From NCBI GenBank assembly GCA_009780695.1, contig WQZN01000001.1, positions 124,001-188,000 of the forward strand: 64,000 nt of DNA. Reading direction: 5' to 3'. The notes beneath the pieces are model-generated. The model made no database searches. It was not told where the DNA came from and was given only the letters and a program-made list of their open reading frames with translations. This DNA is from Microbacteriaceae bacterium. GTDB lineage: Bacteria; Actinomycetota; Actinomycetes; Actinomycetales; Microbacteriaceae. This document shows, piece by piece, positions 17,020 through 25,498 of this stretch. Within the stretch, counting starts at the first letter, position 1. Every line of letters begins with the position of its first letter. The position numbers were made by a program, and so were the translations under genes.

Positions 17020-17052
17020 GCGGCTCCTGGCCTACTCGAGCGCGGATCGCCG

Positions 17053-17490
17053 CTACAGCGGCTTGACCGGCTGAAGCGCGGAGTCGATCGAGGTCGCGCC
17101 GGCAGCGACGTTGAAGTAGGCGTGGAATGAGACGTACGCCGCGGAAAAGCTGAGCGTCTTGCTGGTGAAGTTCGCGGTCTGCTTGACACCGGAGAGGGTG
17201 AGGCTGTGGACGACATTGCCGTGCGAGTCCTCCGCGGTCAGCTTCGTGGGGGTGAAGCCACGACCCGGCGCGGGCGTGTACGTGATCCACACGTTGTCCG
17301 TCGACGGGCCGGTGGCGCTTGCGTCGACCTGCTCCGCATGAAGGCAGACGGTGCCGACGGCGTACGTCTGGCATTTGCTCACAAGCTGGCTGGTGCGGGT
17401 GGCCGCGTTGGCCGCCGTGCCCGTGAACAGGACTCCGCCGACCACTGCCAGGCTCAGGCCGAGGGCGGCGATTCTGCGCCTGTTTTTCAT
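17053..17490 (-). CDS. Secreted protein of unknown function
   Basis: A 145-residue exported protein with a clear signal peptide (MKNRRRIAALGLSLAVVGG, cleavage likely after TAANA at about residue 29-30). The mature part is about 115 residues, rich in Ser and Thr, with two cysteines (KCQTYAVGTVC) that could form a disulfide. I do not recognise the fold. ATG 17490 follows AGGAG at eight bases, a strong ribosome binding site. It converges on xth, with 33 bases between the stops. Confidence 0.75.
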   Translation of the reverse strand: MKNRRRIAALGLSLAVVGGVLFTGTAANAATRTSQLVSKCQTYAVGTVCLHAEQVDASATGPSTDNVWITYTPAPGRGFTPTKLTAEDSHGNVVHSLTLSGVKQTANFTSKTLSFSAAYVSFHAYFNVAAGATSIDSALQPVKPL

Positions 17491-17837
17491 GTCAAACACT
17501 CCTTCTTGCGGTCGCCTTGTGCGATGCCTGCCATGGAAGCAGCACGTGCCCGCCCACCCCAATGGGGAGCCCTCCCCATCCGGTGCACGGCGTGACGCCC
17601 GAGATCCCGCCACCCATGCGCGCACAGGCGCACCCCGGCACATGACCACAACGAGCCGCCGCGCAGGGGCATAGCCTCCCTGTTTTCGACACGTCAATTT
17701 TCGCGATTTTGTACATGTCGAAAACAGAGAGGCATCGGGCCCGAGGCGGACCGCGGCAGAAGACCGAAGGCCGTCAGGTCCCCTTCGCGCGCACATCGCC
17801 ACCCCGCCGCGCGCCCATCAACGCGGGTTTGAGCCCG
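17491..17837. other. Intergenic region of 347 bases
   Basis: It contains the ribosome binding site of the secreted-protein gene and the hairpin at 17674-17733. I see no convincing gene in either strand; the open frames here are Arg/Pro-rich. Confidence 0.6.
17674..17733. repeat. Large inverted repeat whose loop carries the 18-mer shared with 5076-5093
   Basis: Eighteen-base arms (17674-17691 and 17716-17733) pair at 17 of 18 positions around CCCTGTTTTCGACA/TGTCGAAAACAG. The 24-base loop holds ATTTTCGCGATTTTGTAC (17697-17714), identical to 5076-5093. It lies between the secreted-protein and Phd-like genes. Confidence 0.8.
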
Positions 17838-18242
17838 TCACTCCTCGTCGCGCTCGTCATCACTCAGCGGAAGCGTCATCGAGTCGAATCGGAGGATCGC
17901 TTCCTCTTCCGCGGTCCAGTTCCCGAAGTCCGCATAGAGCGCCTTCTTGCGCTCGCGGATGAGTCGCCTGCGCTCGGTGAACGGGAGGCTCAGGTCCATC
18001 CACGGGTGATGCGGCGCGAGGACCGTGGCCTCCGCGGCGGCGCGGATCTCATCGCGCGTCAGCACCGGAACCGCGGAGCCGGGGATTCGGGCGTAGGCCT
18101 CGGCGATGGCATCCGACACGGCGGCGCTCGCGATCACCACGCGCGCGCGGCCGTGCGAGGTGACCGCGATCGGCTCCGTGCGGGCTTCGTCGAGGATCTG
18201 CGCCCAGTTGGCCCGGGCGAAGGTCGCGGTCACCTCTCTCAT
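17838..18242 (-). CDS. Phd/YefM-family antitoxin-like protein, orphan
   Basis: A 134-residue protein whose first ~50 residues (REVTATFARANWAQILDEA, then PIAVTSHGRARVVIAS) match the Phd/YefM antitoxin DNA-binding fold. The C-terminal half is charged, with a WMDLSLPF and ERRRLIRERKKALYADFGNW region that could bind a partner. No toxin gene flanks it: the neighbours are a secreted protein and a hydrolase. It is probably an orphan regulator or antitoxin. ATG 18242 is chosen because the conserved fold begins right there. Confidence 0.7.
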   Translation of the reverse strand: MREVTATFARANWAQILDEARTEPIAVTSHGRARVVIASAAVSDAIAEAYARIPGSAVPVLTRDEIRAAAEATVLAPHHPWMDLSLPFTERRRLIRERKKALYADFGNWTAEEEAILRFDSMTLPLSDDERDEE

Positions 18243-18316
18243 GGCGGACGACCCTAGCGGCGGCATCCGCGGCCCGGTGCCGGTTCTCCACATGCGCGCA
18301 CGCGGCGGCCATGCGG

Positions 18317-19255
18317 CTACTTCTCGTCGATGCGTCCGATCGGCTCGGCTGCGCCGGCGAGGTCGGCGACGATTGACCGCCAGGCATCCTCATCCATGCC
18401 CAGCGCGGCACGCAGGAACGCGGCCGACGCGCGGCGGATGAGCTCGACGCGCTCCGCGCTCTCGTCGGTCGTGTCGGCGGAGCCGTAGGCGTGGATGCCG
18501 CCGAGCGAGTGCTCGGCGCCGAACAGCGTGAGCAGGGCCTGCGCGCCGGGGCTCAGGCGGTAGACGTCCGTGAACCAGTCGGGCCCGCGGGTCGAGAGCA
18601 GCGACTGGTCGGCGTCGCCCGCGACGACGAAGGCGGGGGTGTCGAGGATGTCGAAGTCAGGGCTCATGAAGCCGAAGTTCTGCTGCGCGAACTGGGTCAG
18701 GTCGTCGCCGCCGAGGCCCGTGGTCGCCAGCAGCACGCCGGCCTTGACGCGTGCATCGGCGCGGCTCTCACCCGGCCGTCCGTCGCTGCCGACGACGCGG
18801 GCGCCGAGCAGCATGCCGACCGTCTGACCGCCCCAAGAGTGCCCCGCGACGGCGAGCTGCTCGCGGTCGACGCGTGCGGCGAGGCCGGGGATCGCCTCGG
18901 TGATCCCCTCGAGCTCGTCGATCACGCGCACCACGTCGTCGACGCGGATGCGCCAGATGTCGCCGTAGCGCGGGTCGGCCGGCGTGATGCCGAGCGTCAT
19001 GGAGTCGAGGAAGGTGGGCTGGACCACGACGAAGCCCGCGGCGGCCCAGAAGTCGATGAGCGGGTCGTAGGCGTCCATCGCGCCGCCGAAGCCGTGCGCG
19101 AACACGATGACCGGCAAGCCGGAACCCGAGGCGGGGGCGGAGACGCGGACCTGCAGGTCGTCCCCGCGGCCCGGTGCGCTGAGCGTCACGGGCTTGGCGG
19201 ACAGGATCTGCGCGCCGCCGAAGTGCGGGCGGGCCGATGCGGGTGAGGTGGGCAT
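18317..19255 (-). CDS. Alpha/beta hydrolase, dienelactone/chlorophyllase-like
   Basis: A 312-residue hydrolase with no signal peptide. IVFAHGFGG is the oxyanion region, GHSWGG carries the nucleophilic Ser, VAGDADQSLL supplies the likely acid and AEHSLGG the His. It resembles the chlorophyllase/cutinase-like group, so an ester substrate is plausible. It is divergent from a TetR gene, and three copies of a palindrome lie between them, so its expression is probably repressed by that regulator. ATG 19255 follows GAGAGGA. Confidence 0.85.
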   Translation of the reverse strand: MPTSPASARPHFGGAQILSAKPVTLSAPGRGDDLQVRVSAPASGSGLPVIVFAHGFGGAMDAYDPLIDFWAAAGFVVVQPTFLDSMTLGITPADPRYGDIWRIRVDDVVRVIDELEGITEAIPGLAARVDREQLAVAGHSWGGQTVGMLLGARVVGSDGRPGESRADARVKAGVLLATTGLGGDDLTQFAQQNFGFMSPDFDILDTPAFVVAGDADQSLLSTRGPDWFTDVYRLSPGAQALLTLFGAEHSLGGIHAYGSADTTDESAERVELIRRASAAFLRAALGMDEDAWRSIVADLAGAAEPIGRIDEK

Positions 19256-19273
19256 TCCGACATCCTCTCGAAA

Positions 19274-19344
19274 CGGAGCAAGGTTCCGTATCACTATACG
19301 GAGCGCAGTTCCGTTTTGTCGACACGAAAGGGAGCATTGCTCCG
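19274..19344. promoter_or_regulatory. Three-copy operator between hydrolase and TetR genes
   Basis: Three related palindromes occur: CGGAGCAAGGTTCCG (19274-19288), CGGAGCGCAGTTCCG (19299-19313) and GGGAGCATTGCTCCG (19330-19344), consensus CGGAGCnnnGyTCCG. The first two are 25 bases apart and the last two 31. They fill the divergent promoter region and are the obvious sites for the TetR protein at 19375. Confidence 0.75.
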
Positions 19345-19374
19345 AATTCATCTCGCGAATGCCAGAATGATCGG

Positions 19375-19959
19375 GTGACCGCCACCGATCCGGGCCCCCT
19401 GCCCGCCCGTCGCCGGGCGGACGTCGAGCGCAACGAGCGAGCGCTGCTCGAGGCCGCCGCCGCCGTCTTCGCCCAGTCGGGGCGGCACGCGACGGTGCGC
19501 GACGTGGCCGAGGCCGCAGGCGTCGGCATGGGCACCCTCTACCGGCACTTCCCGACCCGCGGCGACCTCGTGATCGCGGTGTACCGCCACCAGATCGAGG
19601 TGTGCGCGGCCGCCGGCCCCGAACTGCTCAGGGCCGAGCCGTCACCCCTCGAGGCGACGCGGAAGTGGATGCTCCTCTTCGCCGACTTCCTCGGCGCGAA
19701 GCACGGCATGGTCACCGTCATGCGCGGCGACCCGCAAGGGCTGGCGACGCTGCATGCGCTGTTCCTCGAGCGGCTCGCGCCCGTCCTGACCGCGCTGCTC
19801 GACGCGGGGCGGGCGGTGGGGGAGGTCGCGTCCGATGCGACCGCCTACGAGCTCATGCGCGCGGTCGGCGATCTCTGCGCTTTCGCCCCCGACGACCCCG
19901 ACTACGACGTGCGCCGCGTCATCGCGCTGCTCGTGCGCGGCCTGGCGACGACGGGCTGA
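19375..19959 (+). CDS. TetR family repressor
   Basis: A 194-residue regulator: an N-terminal TetR helix-turn-helix (TVRDVAEAAGVGMGTLYRHFPTR in two stretches, about residues 40-62) and an all-helical ligand domain with the C-terminal TetR_C_33-like DLCAFAPDDPDYDVRRVIALL. GTG 19375 lies six bases after CAGAAT, so the message is probably leaderless. It is divergent from the alpha/beta hydrolase at 18317 and likely represses both itself and that gene through the three palindromes. Confidence 0.9.
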   Translation: MTATDPGPLPARRRADVERNERALLEAAAAVFAQSGRHATVRDVAEAAGVGMGTLYRHFPTRGDLVIAVYRHQIEVCAAAGPELLRAEPSPLEATRKWMLLFADFLGAKHGMVTVMRGDPQGLATLHALFLERLAPVLTALLDAGRAVGEVASDATAYELMRAVGDLCAFAPDDPDYDVRRVIALLVRGLATTG

Positions 19960-20017
19960 CCGGGCCAGAGCCGCCCCGCTCCCAGTCCCAACCCCCGCAT
20001 CGACCGCAGCGCGGCGA

Positions 20018-20530
20018 TCACAGCCGCTTCAGCATGTTGAGCTCGAGGCGCGTGCGGTCGAGGGGGTAGGGGACGGTCTGGCCGGTGAGCACGAAGCCGC
20101 GGGACTCGTAATAGGCGCGGGCGCGGGCGTTGTCCTCGTGCACGTCGAGCTGCAGGCGGATGTCGAAGCCACGGGCCCAGTCCTCGACGGCGGCGAGCAG
20201 GGCATCCGTCACGCCCGCCGCCTTGCCGCGCCAGCGCGGCGACACGAACACGCCGACCAGGAAGGGCGCGCCGCCCGCGTGGTCGAGCGCGCCGCCCATC
20301 ATGCCGAGGAAGTCCCCGGACTCGTCATCGACGGCGGCGAGGAACGTGCGGTTCGCGTCCTGCCCACGCCCGGCATACGCCCGCCACTCGCCCTCGCTCA
20401 TCGCGCGCGCGTTCTCGACGGTCTGCCCGAAGGCGATCGGGGTGTCGGCGAGCGCCTCGAGGCGCAGCTTGCGCATCGCCTGCCAGTCGTCGCGGGTGGT
20501 GGAGCGCACGGTGAAGGGCATGAGCCCCAT
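20018..20530 (-). CDS. GNAT family N-acetyltransferase
   Basis: A 170-residue acetyltransferase. FLVGVFVSPRWRGKAAG is the acetyl-CoA binding strand-loop and VHEDNARARAYYESRGFVLTG the usual C-terminal GNAT signature. The start may be ATG 20530 or the in-frame ATG at 20521. The gene converges on the TetR gene with 58 bases between. The acceptor substrate is unknown. Confidence 0.88.
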   Translation of the reverse strand: MGLMPFTVRSTTRDDWQAMRKLRLEALADTPIAFGQTVENARAMSEGEWRAYAGRGQDANRTFLAAVDDESGDFLGMMGGALDHAGGAPFLVGVFVSPRWRGKAAGVTDALLAAVEDWARGFDIRLQLDVHEDNARARAYYESRGFVLTGQTVPYPLDRTRLELNMLKRL

Positions 20531-20567
20531 CCTGCCGCGCCCGGCTGCGCGAACGGCCGCGAGTCCG

Positions 20568-21488
20568 CTACGTGAGCAGCAGTGCCACCACGAAGATCGC
20601 CGGCACCGAGAACACGGTCGTCAGCAGCACCGCGTCGCGCGCGACGATCTCGCCCCGCTCGTAGCGCGCGGCGAAGTTGTAGACGTTCTGCGCAGCGGGC
20701 AGCGCACTGAGCACCGTGGTGACGAAGAGCGTGTGGCCCGAGATGTGGAAGCCGTACTTCGCGATCGCCCAGCCGACGAGCGGCATGAGCACCACCTTGA
20801 AGACGGTGGCGATGACGACCTCGGCGCGGGCGCCGGTGGCGCGCAGCGGCGCGGAGCCGTGCAGCGACATCCCGAACGCCATCAGCACGACCGGCACCGC
20901 CGCGCCCGAGAGCAGCGTGAACGCGCTGTCGACGGGGCCGGGCAGCTTCCAGCCGAGCGCCGCGAAGACGACGCCGGCGACCGACGCGATGATCATCGGG
21001 TTGCGGACGGGGTTGAGCAGGATGTCGCGCACCGAGATCCGGCCGCGGCTCGTCACATCGAGCACGGTCAGCGCGATGGGTGCGAAGACGATCAGCTGGA
21101 CCAGCATGACGGGCGCCACGTACGCGGCCGAGCCGAGGACGTACACCGCCACCGGGATGCCGATGTTGTTGAAGTTCGAGTACGACGACGACAGCACGCC
21201 GATCGTCGTGCGCGCCGCCGGGCGCGGGAAGAACACGCGGCTCAGCACCAGGAAGACGCCGCCCGTGATGATCGCGGCGAGGTTCGCGGCGACGCCCACA
21301 CCCGAGAAGACGACGTGCAGGTCCTCCTTCGAGAGCACGAGGAAGAGCAGCGCCGGGTTCGTCACGAAGAATGCGATGCGGTTGAGCACGTAGCCGGCCT
21401 GCGGCCCGCCGATGCCGATGCGGCCCACGACGTAGCCGACGGCGATCACGAATGCGATGATCCCGAAGCCCGTCAGCACGCCCAGCAT
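20568..21488 (-). CDS. AEC family transporter (auxin efflux carrier fold)
   Basis: A 306-residue integral membrane protein with about ten helices. It shows the AEC features: an N-terminal helix pair (GFGIIAFVIAVGYVVGRIG), FFVTNPALLF, SYSNFNNIGIP in the first half and MAFGMSLHG and LSALPAAQNVYNFAARY in the second. Members export or import small organic acids such as malonate or malate; the substrate here is unknown. ATG 21488 is taken because the hydrophobic first helix begins there. It is divergent from the ROK gene. Confidence 0.88.
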   Translation of the reverse strand: MLGVLTGFGIIAFVIAVGYVVGRIGIGGPQAGYVLNRIAFFVTNPALLFLVLSKEDLHVVFSGVGVAANLAAIITGGVFLVLSRVFFPRPAARTTIGVLSSSYSNFNNIGIPVAVYVLGSAAYVAPVMLVQLIVFAPIALTVLDVTSRGRISVRDILLNPVRNPMIIASVAGVVFAALGWKLPGPVDSAFTLLSGAAVPVVLMAFGMSLHGSAPLRATGARAEVVIATVFKVVLMPLVGWAIAKYGFHISGHTLFVTTVLSALPAAQNVYNFAARYERGEIVARDAVLLTTVFSVPAIFVVALLLT

Positions 21489-21501
21489 GTGCACCAGCGT
21501 A

Positions 21502-21533
21502 TTGGTATACCAACGACGGCAAACACGTTTGCC
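21502..21533. promoter_or_regulatory. Two palindromes upstream of the AEC transporter
   Basis: TTGGTATACCAA (21502-21513) is a perfect 12-base palindrome of the GntR/FadR operator type. GGCAAACACGTTTGCC (21518-21533) is a second palindrome with a two-base centre. No GntR gene is visible nearby, so the first may belong to a regulator elsewhere. Confidence 0.6.
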
Positions 21534-21567
21534 GCGCATTGCGACGGATGCGCGGCCGCCGCAGCTA

Positions 21568-21586
21568 CTTACTCTCGCTAAGTAAG
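21568..21586. promoter_or_regulatory. Candidate ROK autoregulatory operator
   Basis: CTTACT (21568-21573) and AGTAAG (21581-21586) form an inverted repeat seven bases apart, ten bases before the ROK gene start. A similar AGTAAG arm occurs before the sugar ABC operon at 32687-32711. Confidence 0.5.
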
Positions 21587-21595
21587 ATCGAGAGC

Positions 21596-22813
21596 ATGGT
21601 CGCGCGACGCATGAAGGGGCAGTCGTCCGCTGAGACGCGCAGCGCCATCCTGGACTTGATCCGCTCGAGCGGCACCGTCAGCCGCACCGAGCTCGCGGCG
21701 AAGTCCGGTCTCACCGAGGCGACGATCTCGAAGATCGTCAAGACGCTGCTCGACGAGCAGCTCGTCGTCGAGGCCGGGTTCGCCGATTCGACGGGCGGCA
21801 AGCGACCGATCCTGCTCTCGCTCAACACGAGCGCCCGCCATGCGATCGGGGTGCTGCTCGATGCGCGCACGATCATCTACGTGGTCGCCGACATGAGCGG
21901 CAGCGCGGTGCACCACATGACCGTGGAGGGCTACGGCACGACGGCGCCGCCGCTCGTGATCAAGCGCATCGCGGCCGACATCCAGCGCCTCATGAAGCGT
22001 GCCAAGCTCGCGCCGGCCGACGTGCTCGGCATCGGCGTCGCCGCGGCCGGCCGCCTCGACGCCTCGGGCGGTGTGCTGCGCCGCTCGCGCGACACGACCG
22101 ACTGGGAGGACTTCGCGATCGACGCCGCGCTGCACGACGCGACCGGCATGCGGGTCATCCTCGAGAACGACGGCAACAGCGCGGCGCTCGGCGAGTTCTG
22201 GTCGAGCCGCCTCTCGGCCGCGCAGGACTTCGCGGTCGTCTACATGGCGGGCGGCATCGGCTGCGGCATCGTGATCGACGGCGCGCTCTACCGCGGCGCA
22301 TCGGGCAACGTCGGCGAGCTCGGCCACATGACGCTCGACGTCAACGGGCCGCGCTGCTTCTGCGGGCGTCGCGGATGCCTCGAGCCGCTCGCCGCGCCCG
22401 CCGCGGTCGTGCGCCGCGCGCGCGCCGACGCCACGCTGGTCGGAGAGCTCGGCCTGAGTGACGACGATCACAGCGAAGAGTCCATGCGCGAGGACTTCGC
22501 CGCCGTCGCCCGGGCAGCCGCCGCCGGCGACGAGCGCTGCGTCACGCTCGTGCGCCAGTCGGCGGAGTACATCGCCGCCGCGATCGTGTCGATGGCGAAC
22601 CTGCTCGACCTGAACGCGGTCTACCTCGGCGGCCCGGGCTTCGGCGACGCGGCCGAGATCTACCTCGAGGTCGTGCGCGACGCGCTCGCGAACGAGTCGT
22701 TCATGCGCCGGGTGCACCCCGTCGAGACGCGGCTGAGCGCCGTCGGCGCCGAGGCGGCCGCACTCGGGGCCGCGAGCGTCGTGCTGCACAACCGGCTCAC
22801 ACCATACGGCTGA
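21596..22813 (+). CDS. ROK family transcriptional regulator
   Basis: A 405-residue sugar-responsive regulator. An N-terminal winged helix (SRTELAAKSGLTEATISKIV, about 27-46) is followed by a ROK kinase-like domain with GIGVAAAGRLD, the sugar-phosphate residues ENDGNSAALGE, the GGIGCGIVIDGALYRG loop and the zinc motif CFCGRRGCLE. That the protein is a regulator and not a kinase follows from the helix-turn-helix. It is divergent from an AEC transporter. Its sugar is unknown; the ABC importer at 29.6-32.6 kb is a possible target. Confidence 0.9.
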   Translation: MVARRMKGQSSAETRSAILDLIRSSGTVSRTELAAKSGLTEATISKIVKTLLDEQLVVEAGFADSTGGKRPILLSLNTSARHAIGVLLDARTIIYVVADMSGSAVHHMTVEGYGTTAPPLVIKRIAADIQRLMKRAKLAPADVLGIGVAAAGRLDASGGVLRRSRDTTDWEDFAIDAALHDATGMRVILENDGNSAALGEFWSSRLSAAQDFAVVYMAGGIGCGIVIDGALYRGASGNVGELGHMTLDVNGPRCFCGRRGCLEPLAAPAAVVRRARADATLVGELGLSDDDHSEESMREDFAAVARAAAAGDERCVTLVRQSAEYIAAAIVSMANLLDLNAVYLGGPGFGDAAEIYLEVVRDALANESFMRRVHPVETRLSAVGAEAAALGAASVVLHNRLTPYG

Positions 22814-22833
22814 GCCCACCAGGGTCCTCTTCC

Positions 22834-22892
22834 GCGAAACCCGGCTCGGGCACCTTCGGCGACGTTTCGAAGGTGCCCGAGCCGGGTTTCGC
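22834..22892 (+). terminator. Strong hairpin terminator after the ROK gene
   Basis: Perfect 25-base arms (22834-22858 and 22868-22892; core ACCCGGCTCGGGCACCTTCG) with a nine-base loop, 20 bases after the ROK stop. No T-tract follows, as is common in high-G+C actinomycetes. Confidence 0.75.
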
Positions 22893-22931
22893 ACACGTTC
22901 GGCCCCGCCCCACCAGGTCGTTCCATCTTGT

Positions 22932-22970
22932 CGCACACTACATAGATGCATGTTAGTATTTATGTGTGCG
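22932..22970 (+). promoter_or_regulatory. AT-rich promoter/operator region of the surface-protein operon
   Basis: Seven-base arms CGCACAC/GTGTGCG (22932-22938 and 22964-22970) enclose GCATGT and GTATTTATGT (22948-22965). The same two blocks occur at 37120-37140 before the SipW cluster, so one regulator may act on both. Confidence 0.5.
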
Positions 22971-23042
22971 AAGGTTCACGAGTCCTTCGCCGGCACCGGC
23001 CCGAACCAGGCCGGCTCCGACACCACGAAGAACGGGAATCTC

Positions 23043-24848
23043 ATGAAACTCCTCACCAAGGCAGCTGGGACAACCGCCGCGACGCTGTGCCTCCTCATGG
23101 TCGGCGGCGCGGTCGCCGCCTTCGCAGCCCCGCCCCCCGAGCACATGCAGAACGGGCAGCGCCCCATCGAGGGCAACGGCCCCGCCTGGATCGCCGTCGA
23201 CGGCACGACCGCCGATCAACTGCGGGAACTCGGCTGGTTCGTCCGTGAGGAGAACGGCGTCTTCTACTACGCCCGTCACGGCTGGCAGGAGCAGCGCCGT
23301 GCGGCCGACTACCGCTTCTCCCGGACGGTTCCGGCCGAGACCCGGCCTGTCATGGAGACGTGGCACAAGTTCGCGCAGAACGTGCCGGACCGCGACGAGC
23401 TCCGCCCCGTCTACGAGAACTGGACGGAGTACCAGTATTCGAAGACCATCCCCGCCATCACCGAGACGGTGCCGGTTTATCAGATGGAGTACCGCTTCGA
23501 GATCACGCGGCCCTATTGGACCGTGGAGTCGAAGTACGTCCAGGCCGCCAACCAGGCTGCCTTCAACCAGCTCCTGGCGGCCTTCGACAGGGTCGACCCG
23601 ACGCTCAACGTCGGCGTGACCTACGCGAACTCGGGCGGCTGGCTCAAGATGCCGTACCAGATCGTCAACGCCGACCCGACGTTCAACCCGGCCACCACGG
23701 CCCCCACCGGCAGCTTCAACATCCAGTCGACCTATGGGCGCCACATGGAGATGCTCGGGCACCAGGCCAGCCACCTGCCGAACACCACCGTCCTGTACGA
23801 GAAGTACGAGACGATGTTCTTCAACTCGCCGCCATCGGACACCAGTCACTATGGCGGCGGCGCCACCGGGTTCACGCAGCAGCTGTTCTGGAACGGTGAG
23901 CACTGGGTGACCTCCGCCAGCGCTGCGGCGTGGGTGCCGCTGAGCGCGAAGCCCGAGGGCGGCGTGCAGTATGGCGAGCCCCGTCAGGGCGCACAGATCG
24001 GCACCGAGGAGGTCGTGGTCACCCCGGCCCGCACCGTCTGGGCGACCGCCGACGGCGGAGAGACCGAGAACGAGGCGGATGCCGCTTGGCTGCTGTCCTC
24101 GCCGGGCGCCGGATGGGCTCAGACCGCTTCGCGGGAGGAGTCGAAGCAGATCGGCGAGGAGTGGGTCACGGTCGAACCGGGCCACACCATCTACGCCACG
24201 GCCGACGGTCAGCACACCCGTAACCCGGATGAGGCCGAGTGGATGATCCGCCCGCCCGCCGGCCGCGGCTGGGAGCAGATCGCCTCGGAGCAGCGTGAGA
24301 CCGGCGAGACCGAGGTCGTGACCCCGGAGCACACGGTCTGGGCGACCGCGGACGGCGAGACGACCGACGTGAACGAGGCCGCATGGCTGGCGGAAGCACC
24401 GGGTGCGGAGTGGACGCAGTACGGCGACGCGCAGCTCCGTGACTGGGCGACCGGCACCGAGTGGGAGGCCGTCATCGGCTACGGCGACTCCGACGGCTGG
24501 GCCGAAGGCAACGACCCCGGCGAGCAACCCGAGTACTACGAGGGCTACAACTCGGACACGCAGCGCTTCCGCCCGGAGGTCGAGGTGTGGAAGATCGTGC
24601 TCCCTGTGACGCCGCCGATCGACCCGCCGGTGACCCCGCCGATCGACCCGCCGGTGACCCCGCCGACGGTTCCGGACCCGCCCGCACTCGACACAGGTGG
24701 CCCTGAGGACCCGCCGGCACTCGAGGCCGGCGGCAGCGTCCACACCGGCATCCACCCCGCGGTGGCGATCGGACTCGCTGGGGTCCTGGTGGCAGGTGGC
24801 ATCGCGGTGCCCTTCATGGTCACCCGGCGCAAGGCACGACAGCAGTAA
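23043..24848 (+). CDS. Large exported surface protein with three 50-residue repeats
   Basis: A 601-residue exported protein. It has a signal peptide (MKLLTKAAGTTAATLCLLMV, cleavage near AAFA-A at ~31), an N-terminal domain rich in Tyr, Trp and Glu (about 32-320), then three repeats of about 50 residues centred on TVWATADG, TIYATADG and TVWATADG, each ending in a GxGW- or GAEW-like turn. A PPIDPPVTPP proline stalk, a membrane helix (AVAIGLAGVLVAGGIAVPFM) and a basic tail RRKARQQ follow. This is a cell-wall-anchor layout, but no clear LPxTG is seen (nearest LDTGG). ATG 23043 is chosen for the signal peptide. It is followed by a sortase-like gene. Confidence 0.8.
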   Translation: MKLLTKAAGTTAATLCLLMVGGAVAAFAAPPPEHMQNGQRPIEGNGPAWIAVDGTTADQLRELGWFVREENGVFYYARHGWQEQRRAADYRFSRTVPAETRPVMETWHKFAQNVPDRDELRPVYENWTEYQYSKTIPAITETVPVYQMEYRFEITRPYWTVESKYVQAANQAAFNQLLAAFDRVDPTLNVGVTYANSGGWLKMPYQIVNADPTFNPATTAPTGSFNIQSTYGRHMEMLGHQASHLPNTTVLYEKYETMFFNSPPSDTSHYGGGATGFTQQLFWNGEHWVTSASAAAWVPLSAKPEGGVQYGEPRQGAQIGTEEVVVTPARTVWATADGGETENEADAAWLLSSPGAGWAQTASREESKQIGEEWVTVEPGHTIYATADGQHTRNPDEAEWMIRPPAGRGWEQIASEQRETGETEVVTPEHTVWATADGETTDVNEAAWLAEAPGAEWTQYGDAQLRDWATGTEWEAVIGYGDSDGWAEGNDPGEQPEYYEGYNSDTQRFRPEVEVWKIVLPVTPPIDPPVTPPIDPPVTPPTVPDPPALDTGGPEDPPALEAGGSVHTGIHPAVAIGLAGVLVAGGIAVPFMVTRRKARQQ

Positions 24849-24869
24849 CGAGAGGAGAGGAGAGCCCCC

Positions 24870-25463
24870 ATGCGGAAGCTCACGAGCCTGATCACGGGCG
24901 CAGCCCTGGTCGTCGCGGGCCTCGGTGTGGGGGCTCTCGCGCTTCCCGGCGGAGCCGAGCAGAGCGGCCTGCGGGACCTGGCGGGGAACACAGTCGTGCC
25001 GGACCTTCCCATCGTCGACGATCCGACGACGGTGCGGCAGGTGGGGGATGCCCGGCTGAGGATCCCGAGCGTGGACCTCGACGTGCGGCTCGGGGAGATA
25101 CGCACCCGGAACGGGGTGCTCAACCCGCCGAGCTACGACGGCGCCTACCTGGTGCGTGACCTCGGCACCGCCGACGGCACGACCTTCGTCGTGATGCACT
25201 CGCTGCGCGGCGGCATCGGCCCGGGGAACGCGGTGATCGACATCCCCGGCGGCCGTGTCGCCCTCGAGCCGGGTGCGCTCATCGAGGTCGGCTGCACGAC
25301 ATTCCGCCTCACCGAGACGCACGTCGTCGCCAAGACCGAACTCCCCTCGCGGGCAGACATCTGGCAGGACGTCCCCGGGCGCCTCGCACTCATGACCTGC
25401 CTGCAGAACGCCCGCAACACCCCGTCCACCGCGAACGCCGTGATCATCGCAGAGCAGATCTAG
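24870..25463 (+). CDS. Sortase-like transpeptidase (class E/F-like)
   Basis: A 197-residue membrane-anchored protein with an N-terminal hydrophobic helix (LITGAALVVAGLGVGALAL) and a sortase beta-barrel: RLRIPSVDLDVRLGEI, then VVMHSLRGG with the catalytic His110, GALIEVGCTTFRL, and LALMTCLQN with the catalytic Cys177. The usual Arg just before the last strand is not obvious; R182 in NARNTPS is the nearest. It would be expected to anchor the preceding surface protein to the wall. ATG 24870 follows AGGAGAGGAGAG, 21 bases after that gene. Confidence 0.75.
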   Translation: MRKLTSLITGAALVVAGLGVGALALPGGAEQSGLRDLAGNTVVPDLPIVDDPTTVRQVGDARLRIPSVDLDVRLGEIRTRNGVLNPPSYDGAYLVRDLGTADGTTFVVMHSLRGGIGPGNAVIDIPGGRVALEPGALIEVGCTTFRLTETHVVAKTELPSRADIWQDVPGRLALMTCLQNARNTPSTANAVIIAEQI

Positions 25464-25498
25464 TGCCCACCCCGCCGAACCGAGAGGAACCGAAGACG

